Assembly (NCBI GenBank): GCA_947396885.1
Contig: OX377202.1
Span: 107,506,198 to 107,570,197 of the forward strand
Direction: 5' to 3'
Source of the DNA: Heligmosomoides polygyrus polygyrus
Lineage: Eukaryota > Nematoda > Chromadorea > Rhabditida > Heligmosomidae
DNA length: 64,000 nucleotides
Made by a program: the position numbers and the translations under genes. The notes beneath the pieces are model-generated. The model saw only the letters and a list, made by a program, of their open reading frames with translations, had not been told where the DNA came from and ran no database searches. The first letter of the stretch is position 1. Each line of letters starts with the position of its first letter. Positions 1 through 10,800 of this stretch are shown here, piece by piece.

Positions 1-1825
1 GATGCGAACTCTTCCAAATTGAAATCACCCTCAGACAGGTTAAACGACAGACTTGATAAGGTGGTTAGAATAGTTTTTGTCCAATGAAAAGTTGGTGTAA
101 CTTTCTTCGAAATTTTTTAGTTCACCGCCCCAATAACTGCAATATTTTCATAAAATTTCCATTTTTTAGGAAACAATTATAAATTGAAATTTGAAGCAGA
201 TTAAGGAAGCGATCATAGAGCGCATTGGAAGACCAGATCGCGCCAAGCAGCTCGAACAGTTCACCGCAACCTTTATTGGATTGATACTGTAAATGTCACT
301 AACATGAAACATCAAAGTGAGGATGTGCCTTCTTTACAGTTGTTTTTGCTGTATCATTTAATGGTGTTAAACTCTATGCAAACAGAAATTCTGCTATCAA
401 TCGAATAAAAATCGCGTCCTTTTGGTCGAGGGCATGGCGCAGTCTCATTTTTTCTCTAAAAAATGGCCCTCTTCATGCCGCTTGAAATAACCTCTAAATT
501 TTCCACATAGGAAAAACCGCTACTATCGATCGATATTGATTGAATAGTCGAGATTGTCTTCTCAGACATTCATCCAGCAATATTCGCATCAGCCAATATT
601 GATTGCTTCCTTGATTCCGTATATGCGCTTTCCAGCGATTGGTCTCTAATTCTATACAGTGGCCATAAATTTTGCGCTGAAGGTCATACGGACAATTGGA
701 CAGAATAACTCTGTGATGCTGCTGATCGGTTATTCCGCTTGATGACAGGCGTTGTGGAACCTGTCCAGCGCCCATTAATTTTGCGCCGACAAACGTATGA
801 ATAAACGAATGCTCTAAACCGTTTATCTTTATAGAATTGATCTGATGATTCTATTTATACGCTGTTGAGCTTTTCCAGCGGTCAATAATTTTGCGTGGAT
901 GCACGCACAAACAATCAGACGGCGCGATTTCCTTGTATGTTCTAGGATAAAATCGACACTGATCGATTGGTTGATTCCACTAGATCACGTAATTTGTAGA
1001 ACTTCTCCAGCGGCCACTAATTTCGCGCGGAGTGATGCATGGAGAAACGGACGGACTAATTGTTCTACACGGAATTGATATAAAGGTTGGCCAAACACAC
1101 TGTGAGGTCCATGCAATAATAATTTTTTGCTATCAATCGAATAAAAAATGCGTCGTCTTGGTCGAGGGCATGGCGCAATCCCATTTATTGGCACTTAACA
1201 ATTTCCTTCTTTCTGTTCTTTGAAACAAGGGTTAAACCATTATTTTTTTAGATGGGATCACCATGCATAGCCCCAGTTCTATGTGCTTCTAATATTGATC
1301 GATATCGACTGACGCTTAACGATTGTATCAACCGTTAAACATTAAGTTGTTAGCTAATTCACCGCCGCTTTTTTTAGATTTTTTAAACAATGTGTTCGCT
1401 TATTGGGTAGATGAATTAAAACTTCAAAGAAGTCATCCGAAAATTTTCCTTGAACAAAAAATTATTCTTAAGTTTCTTTAAGAGTTCTTAAATAGCTTAA
1501 TTTAAAAGAAGCTCATTTTGATTTGGAATCTGATTTCAAATGTATAAGGCTTAGAATAGTGTCCGATTTTTATTTGAAGTGTCCAGTTTGACGTGAAAAT
1601 GGGATAAGCAGTACAAAAAATAATTTGTCAAATATTACATGATTATTGGTAAGGATATGTCTGTATGGGATCGAAATTTTTGCGCTGCATCGAAAAAAAA
1701 AAATATCAACTAACAATGCAACGGTGAGAGAATGATGATGAGAAGCGTTGAACAGGAGTGGCGAGTGAACTACAAAGTGGTGAGAAGCTTTATTTTTTTT
1801 TTGAATTTTAATGTTTTCTGTAGAG
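1..1825. repeat. Upstream region with diverged ATCGAT-type repeat units
   Basis: No gene is supported here. Between about 500 and 1300 a loose unit recurs: an ATCGAT/ATTGATTG block, then a conserved block resembling CCAGCGGCCATCAATTTTGC (near 764, 873 and 1005), then a segment with GACGAACAGACGGAC. The spacing is about 110-130 bp, so this looks like an old tandem repeat. Related units reappear near 2165, 2810, 7640 and 14430. The short open frames here follow the repeat and are not convincing genes. Confidence 0.5.
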
Positions 1826-4800
1826 ATGGACCCCACCACCGCCAAAGCGCACATTCCGGCTCCGGAATACTTCGAGTACACGACCAGAGATGCGATCATC
1901 TACGCGCTGGGAAGTAAGTTTGATCTCACGTCCCCCTCTCCTAGCCCTTGACAGCTTTCGAAGCGGTCGTCGTCGTTCTAGTTGGCGCTCAGACGAAGAC
2001 CGACCTGCGCTATGTGTACGAGATGGCCGAGGACTTCATTCCATTCCCGACGTTCATCGTGGCACCCGGATCTTCGAGCGGCGGGCATCATGGACTGGCC
2101 AGGTACTTGCCTTAATCGATCGATATTGATTTTTTGATCGGTAGTTGATCGCTGGCTATGACGTCTGTCCAGCGGCCATCAATTTCGCGTCGTTCATCTA
2201 TAACGGAACGATACCTGTGCCTTATTATATTTCACTGTGTTTTCATTTTTCATTTTTTTTTACTGTATTTATTTGTATATCTGTCTATGACACTCATAGC
2301 TCCTCTAAAAACGGACCAAACAAAAATTGCATAACAGCAAAAGAAATAATTTACCTTGAAATAATAATAAAACCATGGCCAGTGACAGGCCAATGTCAAC
2401 TGTTATGACAATTTTGGTTATCGAATTACCACTTCGTCCTATATGCAGACTGTTTCCTTCCTTTGGAGATGACACCCAAGCAGTATCAATCAATATCGAT
2501 TACTGATCGATATTGATCGATATTGATTCGCATCAAGTCGATTTCGCTTAATTGTCATGTGAAGGCTCTTGAACGGCCATCTTTTCTCAAGAGTCCTATT
2601 TTAATATCGGTCTTATGTTGGCAAAAGTTCATGTACTCGTTCAGTGGTTGTGCGCATATTGTTATTTGTCGATCAATACTGATCGAACGATCGATTTTGC
2701 TTAGGGGTAACGAAGACAGCCTGAAAGTCATCACTTTTTCGGTCTATAAATGTAATACTAATCGATATCATTTCCTTGAATTATTCTACTCATATGTTGT
2801 GGAGAACGTTCGGTGGCCATCAATTTTGCGCCGACGAACAGACGGAAGAATTATTCTTAGTGCTGACAAGGGAACTGTCTGAACGGTACGCAGAAACGGC
2901 AGGAGCGAGTACTATAGGGAGAATCCCCGTCCTCCAAATGGCAACAGAACATGTTTTGTTTTTGCCGAATCCTTGAGGCAAACGGGTACGAGGGTGTAAT
3001 GGTTAAGGGTCCGCAGAGCGAGCTCTTCACGGCAGCGCAAGATCCCGGTGTCGTGGGCTGGGTGGCGCAGTGGTAGGGGGCGCGCCTCATGTTCGTGAGG
3101 TCTAGGGTTCGGCTCCCACACTACGTCGCGTTTTTGGAGTTTTACCATAGTATCAGATTTCCAATTTCCGAGATGTTTTTATTACTTATTATTTGTCGAC
3201 ATCTCGTAATTCACCAGCAATGTCCGAAATATGCGATTATATATGAAATATTTATGAAATAACTTCACCACCAATGATACACAGGCACAAAGTGCATAAA
3301 ACAGTAAGACCGATCACAGTATGCGCAAAGTATGAAGGCTACAGTTTCTTTACATCCTGACTCATCACATGGGCCGAGGTCTTCCGGAAATGCCATTCCA
3401 CTTGGGTTTTCGAAGCAACCAAGATGTTGGTGATGATGATGTTGATGGTGATGCTTCATTTTCATTTTTCAAAGAAATCTAAAGCAGTGGCTATTACTTT
3501 CTCTGGTGCGAGATTGCTTCACAGTTCCTGCCCAGTGGTACTCCGCTGCAACCGAAGCCTGGAATCGCGATACACTCCACTTTCCCCAGTTCTCAAACAT
3601 GTATAGGATAACAATTCTAGTATAGCCAAATCTTTTCCTCCGAAACGATCTGTCCTCCCGAAAACGTGATAGTGCCGTAACTGGTTAGTGGGATCGGGAC
3701 TCCAGCACACTCCTCTTCTGGTTGAAACTCTTGGTCCCCCTTCTTCCACTACCTCCAACTTCTCCACTTCGTCGATTTTCAGCTGTTGCAGCTCGAAATC
3801 CTGCAGTATACTTGCTATTCCTTCCGCCAGCTTCATTTCGTCTTTCGAAGGGACAGCATCCAGTGGAGATCCGCACTTCAGTGTCAATAGGTGAATGACT
3901 CGAGGGATAGCAGACATTGTAGAGTCAGCGTTGGCGGCAGCAGCTTGTTATAACCGCGCGACTTTGTAAGCATAACATAGGCGAGAATATCGATCGAGGT
4001 GGTAGGTCAAGTTGAAGATCATGTGGTCCCCTCCTACATTGTGAGTACACTGGTGGCACTCACCTCACCGACACTAATAAACTGCATTTGAAGCATTTTT
4101 TTGGCATTCTGCCGCTGTTTCATGTTGCTCCTGTGTCAAAATTTCTTACATTGGCAATGAGAACTATTTTTTGGAGTAAAAGTTTCATACAAAATCACAT
4201 TTGGCACATTTCGGACATTGCTGGTGAATTACGAGGTGTCGACAATTAATAAGTAATAAAAACATCTTACCGTAGCAAACTCCAAAAACAAGTCCAGATA
4301 TGGAAATCTCTATGGAAATCCGATACTATGGTAAAAGTGCAAAGACGCTACGTAGCATGGGAACCGAACCCTAGACCTCACGAACATGAGGCTGCTACTA
4401 ATTTAGCTAACTGTTTGTCGTGTAATGTGGTATATTGTCTTACTTGCGATACTTGTGGTAAACAATATGTTGGTATTACTACAAGAAAACTCAAACTTAG
4501 AATCAAAGAACATATAAATAATATTCATAAAGACAAAAACGGAAAGATTTTCTACAATCACTTTAGTGATAATTGTCACAACAGGTCTTTTCGCGTAACA
4601 GTTTTAGACAACTTGAAAGAAAATACTGACGGAAGTGTTCTAAAGGAAAAAGAACTTTTTTGGATCAAACTTCTTATGACTCCTTATCCTTTCGGGTTTA
4701 ATGATAACATTAAGGGATACGGCAATCTTACACATATAGATAATCCACTTTCTCATAAATCGAACCATCCATTCTTTAATCTTAAAATACTGAAGGATCG

Positions 4801-7800
4801 CTCGAATAGAAACAAAAATCATAGAAGACAGAAAAATAAGGAACGATGTTATGATCTTAGCAATATTGTGAACGAATTAACAATATTTCTCAATAATCAT
4901 ACGAACACGCCGTATGATTTCTTTAGATTACTAAAATCAAAAACAAAGCAGTACATTAAAACCCTATTTCAAATTACACTAAGTAACATGGAATATTTTG
5001 TCATTTCTAAAGAGAAGCAAGTCCTATTACTTAGCACCTTATGTTACTTCCACTTTAGTAATTTTGAAACAGCTTGTAGTAAAAATAAAAAATTATTTAA
5101 GAACGACTACACATATTTAAAAATGCCGTATTATAATAATGTACTAGACACTATTAATCTGAATAAAATAGTTAATAGCAGGCCAGTTATAGGAGTAATA
5201 AAGGAGTCTAGTGAAAAGTTGTACAAAACCTTTCGATTATTATTTGAATATGAAAAACCACTCTCCAGAATGTTATTTAACTACAACTCCTTTATAAATA
5301 ATATAAATAATACTACAAGTGACGATATATCTTGTAACTGCAAAAATTATAAAAACTTTATAGATCCGTTTTACAACCATGTTTTAACAGGTGATACTGA
5401 AATCTTCAATGGTTTGAAGATACATAAAATTCTTAGTAAAGGAACAAAATTTAGACCGCCGCCGAAAGTTACTACTGAGGAGATTAAAACTCTCTGGCAA
5501 AACCTGTTTAGCGAAGTCATCCTTAAAATGAAAAACAGATATAAGCTCAATTCTCTTATGCTTAATACAATTAGAACGACGTTTAATAAATTCTTTAAAG
5601 AACGAAAATACAGAAAACTTTTATATACTAGTAAACCTAATAGAACACTTAATCCTAAAAACATGAATACTGATGCTAACTTCATTAAAAATTCTTTCAT
5701 CCTTTGTCCTCTCGATAAAGCATCCTCAAACTACGGTATTATTTGTAAACGACTCTACTACGACATTATAAGCAGGGAGATAGATAACATGAACAATAGC
5801 TCTTCAAATGTATATGTTAAATGTAATATATCCATTAATGATGTCATAGAAAAACATCATAACTTTTTGAATTCCATCAATTTGAAACCCAATGTGGAGA
5901 GTGTGGTTCCGTTAATTTACTGTATACCCAAACTTCATAAAACTCCTGCCAAATTCAGATTTATAACGGGTGCATCAAATAGTACTATTAAGCCCTTGGC
6001 TGTCGAACTTATGAATATACTCACACACGTAAAAAAGCACTTCAAAAACTATGCCTGTTGCGCACAAAACAATAAAGGCTGTATCAAAACATTTTGGGCT
6101 ATCAACGATATCAACATATCAAGTTCAATTTGCTCCATTCATAACAATAATCTGAAGCTCTATACAGCTGATTTTGTCGATATGTTTACAAATATTCCAC
6201 ACAACATAATTATTGGAAACATATCCGAAATTATTAATATTTGCTTTAAAAATTCGAATAAAAAATTTCTGACGGTTAACCGTTACAGATGTTTTTATAG
6301 CGACGAGGCCTCACATTCTGGTAACTACAGATCATATGCTAAGCAAGACATAATATACATGTTAGATTACTTGTTAAACAACTCCTATTGTAGAGTAGGT
6401 AGTTCCATTTATAAACAGATAAAAGGTGTTCCACAAGGTGGAAATGCTAGCCCAATTATTGCCGACTTAACACTTTCATTTTTTGAATACAAATATTCAA
6501 TTAATAAATTCCTTCCCAGTAAGGAGTTTCACCCTTTCAGGTACATGGACGACATATTAATTATTCATAATTTAGAAGATAATTGTATAAACGGTATTAT
6601 ATCAAATACTTATAAAAATTGTCTAGAAATCAGTAGAACTAATGAAAATTCTGCTGAATGTAATTTCTTGGATTTAGCAATTAATATTTCCGAAGGAGTA
6701 TTATATACCAAACAATATAATAAAACAGATTACTTTAACTTTAAAGTGATAAGGTTTCCACACTACGATTCATATATAAGCTATCCCCTTAAAAAAGCCA
6801 TAATTTATACGGAAACCCTTCGCATATCGCGTAATTGCACCAAAAAAGATGATTTCATAAACAGGCTTAGTAGCTTGATATCCTCCCTTATTGAACTAAA
6901 CTATAATAAAAAAATTATTCTGCAAGGTGTACTGAAGTGCATTCTTCATAACAAAAGCATCACCTACAAGTATGGTTTTTTAAGCTCATATAAAGAAACT
7001 CGCAAATTCATACAAACGCTGCTAGATCAATTCTAGCCCCTTAGCGGTCAACCACGTTGTCTACTCGCCGCAAAGATCACCTCTGGCCCAATAAACGGTG
7101 ACCTATACTATCTCCCGCCACACTTGACCTAGTTAGAGGTGTATATAAACCCGGGTCTCGGCGCCTAGGACGTACTACAGCTCCCTGCCCTACTGATGAT
7201 CCTCGGGGAGATACCTGTAGTACCAATATACCACTATACTCCATTGCAGTAATGAATCCTGTATAGGGCTAAGAGGTGAAACAGGATATCATCTGCACAT
7301 TCCTTGAATAAAACAGCATGCAAGCTTACCTATTGCCATGAAGAGCTCGCTCTCCGGACCCTTAACCATCACCCCCTCCCACTCGTTTGCCTCAAGAATT
7401 CGGCAAAAACAAAACATGTTCTGTTACTACTTGGAAGACGGGGATTCTCCCTATGGTACTCGTTCTTGCCATTCCGGCGTACCGTTCAGACAGTTCCCTT
7501 GTTAGTAGGACTCTTCGAGTCTGTTACTTTATTTATATGTAAATAGATAATAAATAAATAATTAAATAAATACTTTATTATGGTTTTTCTCTAACAGCAA
7601 TGCTCATGTAGGCTACTCACGTGCTGTGAAAATCACCGATGGCCATCAATTCTGCGCGGACGTACCAACAGACAAACGGACTAATTAATTTTTAATAATC
7701 TGTGTTGTCCATCGAGCAATAATTGATCTAGAATGCAATTTTGACCACTTTTGTGATGCACGCCCGATGTCTACTATGTATGTTTGCATCATGCCGTTGG

Positions 7801-10800
7801 TAGGCGAGATATCGACCACTTCTGATTTTCTCCCTGATTCCATAAATTCAGTCAGAAATTCATAAAACTGCCATTTATTTAACGTGGACGTACGGATGTA
7901 AATACGAACCAGCAGTTTAATTCTAATTTATTGAAGAGTTGTGCCGAGCTCACGGGATTTTCTTTACAAAACACGTGTCTCACGTCAGGGCAAGAGCCGC
8001 TGTTTGTGTGCATAAGAATCGATCGATCGATTTTTACGAATCGACTCGCGTCCCGGCCAGCGAGCCTCTCTAAGCTCGATGAATGGATGCAGGTTTGGCT
8101 GGTTGAGAGCACTGATTTTCTAACGGGTGACCTTAATGGTGGTGTTCGAGGCACTCTACTTCCTCTCGCATTCTCACGCAGCTGTGACTTGTGCCAAAAT
8201 GGCACACTGAGCTTATCACCCAGAATTACACCCGAAAATGCAAAATGCACACGATTATTCACAAATGGCCAAAGTTTCTCGTTTTTGAGAATTCTCTGTA
8301 ATTTTTTTTGTGAAAATATTATTTGTGTAATTTTTCTGTTCAGGAATCGAATTCGACCTCACGAGAATCCTGCACGGAGAGCAGTACATCGAAATGTACG
8401 GACCACTTCCGTCGGAAGCGAAGCTGCGATCAGAAGCTCGTGTGGTGGACGTACTCGACAAGGGTTCCGGAGCACTGATCCTGTCCGAAAGTGAGCTCAG
8501 CCGAGAATTCGGGTTACTGCACTGATAACCAGGGCTGAGTTGCCCACTTTTATGGCTCCGCCCGTTGGGAAAATAAAACGCGCCCTACTCGCTCAGGACT
8601 GCACGCGTGCGGTTGTGTCGCGGCTCTTGGAATCTATTCGCGCTTGGTCAGCGGGTAGCGATTCTCTGGCACTAGTCGTTGATGTGGCCTACATTGAGGG
8701 CGGAGACGCACCAGACCAATCGGATCGCTTCTAACGGGCGTGCATCTCAGACGAGCACCTGATTGAAGGGCGCGTATTTGGTGAACACTCCGTTTGACTG
8801 GAATTGGCTGACCCGTTCTTGCCTCTCAATGCAGGCCACATTAGCGAGTAGTACCATAATAGTAGTATGAAGGGTCTGCAGTCTCAGGAAAGCGATTCTC
8901 TTTCATTTTTGGCGATCTTTAACCAAATTCGCGCGGGAAGGCACGCGTTCTCATATTTCTAGACAAGGCTGTATGGGACTGCGTGCGGTTGCGTCGCGGA
9001 TCGCGGCGTCCGGCATAATTACCTGAAGCATACCCCGTGCATTGATGGAATATCGGGTACTAGTCGTTTATATGGCCTAACTCGGAAGTCAGAAGCGCTC
9101 CAGTCTTGCTGAGCGATTGCTCGAGAAAGATCGATACGTATGATTTACCTAGCCGACCAGTCGCGAAGTATGAACGGGCACTCAATCTACAGTTAATCAG
9201 GGTGCAGTGTGAACAAGCGCCAGCCAATCACGGCAAGGACCCTCCACTCCGCGCTGCCCATTCGATCTGCTATGATTGGTCTGGTGAGCTCCGCTCCATA
9301 TGTAGGCCACATTAGCGACCAGTACCCTATTGGGCATCCAGGAACTTTTTTTAGTGGAACCGGATTGATCAGCGGTTAAAGTGGGGGTGTATGGCGTAGA
9401 AATCATACTATACCCATGACGTGGCACTCGTCATATGCCTTACCCATCAATTCGCGGGTATACCATTGCTAGGTGAAAGGTATTCGAATATCCCCGTGAG
9501 TATCTTCACATACTCACGAGGTTTTATTTACCTTTACCCTGAGTTTAAGGACCTGTTCATACTTCGCTACGGAGGGAACGGAAGCCATTGGTCGGCCAGG
9601 CAGATCATGCGTATCGATTTTTGCCGAGCGATCGCGACAGCACAGCAAAAATCGATACGCATGATTTGCCAACCGCTCCCGTCGCGAAGTATGGACACGC
9701 CGTAATGCATCCTGCGAACCTCAACTGGCTGTGTAGACCACGACACAACTGCGCGCACATGTCGAAAATTTTAACAAAAATTGTTCGTTATCAAATAAAT
9801 AACCACTGTTTACGACTTTCGGGTCATGTCGATAAAGTGGGCAGCATCAGGAGGTGGGAAAACGCCAGCCAATTGTACGCAATCGGATCACCGAAAAGAC
9901 ACTCGTCAGCCATTCAGGGAACCCTGTTTGATTGGCCTGATTAGCTGGCCCGCTGCCTTCTCCCAATGCTGTCCACATTCGCGACATGTACCCGATTTTC
10001 ACTCTGCCCAAAAACTCCCGTTCCAGTCAGCACGTACGACGAAGCGACCGGAAAGAAGCTGGCGATGCAGCAGGTGTGCACGTTCCAAGTGGGCTCGGGT
10101 AAGTTCGGTGGCCCACGAAGCAGTCCGCACGAGAAGCCGGCGGCCGACATCCCGTCCCGTCAGCCGGATGCTGTGTTTGAAGAGAAGACGTCCACAGAGC
10201 AGGTACAACGGCTAGGCCTTCAGAAGTATTGACGCCGGCGGCCAACGTCTATTTTGAGGCGACTTTGTATAGAATGGGCTCTGGTGACCTGAACCCGCTC
10301 CATGTGGACCCGAGCTTCGCGCAGGTGAGCGATTTTAAGGGATTTCCTAGCTCCCCGACGATAATTCAATGGATTACGTCAGATGTCCGGCTTCACGGAG
10401 CCGATCCTCCACGGCCTGTGCTCGATGGGCTTCGCCGCTCGACATGTAATCAGCGGCTGGGCAGAGAACGACGCCAGCAGGTTCAGGGCTCTTAAGGTAC
10501 GCAGACGTTAAAAGACCGACCTGTGTTGACTTTTGACGATAGCGACTTAAGGTACGCTTCACTGCGCCAGTCATACCCGGTCAAACCCTCCGCACCGAGA
10601 CGTGGAGGGACAGCAATCGCATCATTTTCCAGACTAAGGTAAGCGTGAGCGTTCCTGAAGTCCATAGGCGACTGTGAGAAGTACAAACTTGCGGATAACA
10701 GAATAGTGGCAGAAATTCCTTAGAAAATCCAGTACTTGTCGTTAATATGGCCTACATGGAAGGGATAGTAAGCTGAGGAATAAGCCTGCCACACAGACGG

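Larger units (their letters stand above)
2867..7507. mobile_element. Large palindromic (foldback) element with a PLE nested in one arm
   Basis: The left unit 2867-3250 is mirrored on the right in two pieces. Positions 3084-3250 match the reverse complement of 4184-4398, and 2867-3034 match the reverse complement of 7335-7507. The right arm is therefore split by about 2.9 kb containing a Penelope-like retroelement. The stretch of the left arm left unmatched (3035-3083) is the A-box end of a tRNA-like sequence. Between the arms, at 3251-4183, lies a minus-strand frame of unknown function. A related single-arm copy occurs at 41530-41812. Reading: an inverted pair of SINE-like units or a foldback transposon, later invaded by a retroelement. 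Confidence 0.75.

Noticed and set aside
3060..3121. A true tRNA gene
   Set aside because: A and B boxes fit, but the T stem pairs only in part and no acceptor stem closes, so a tRNA-derived repeat is the better reading.
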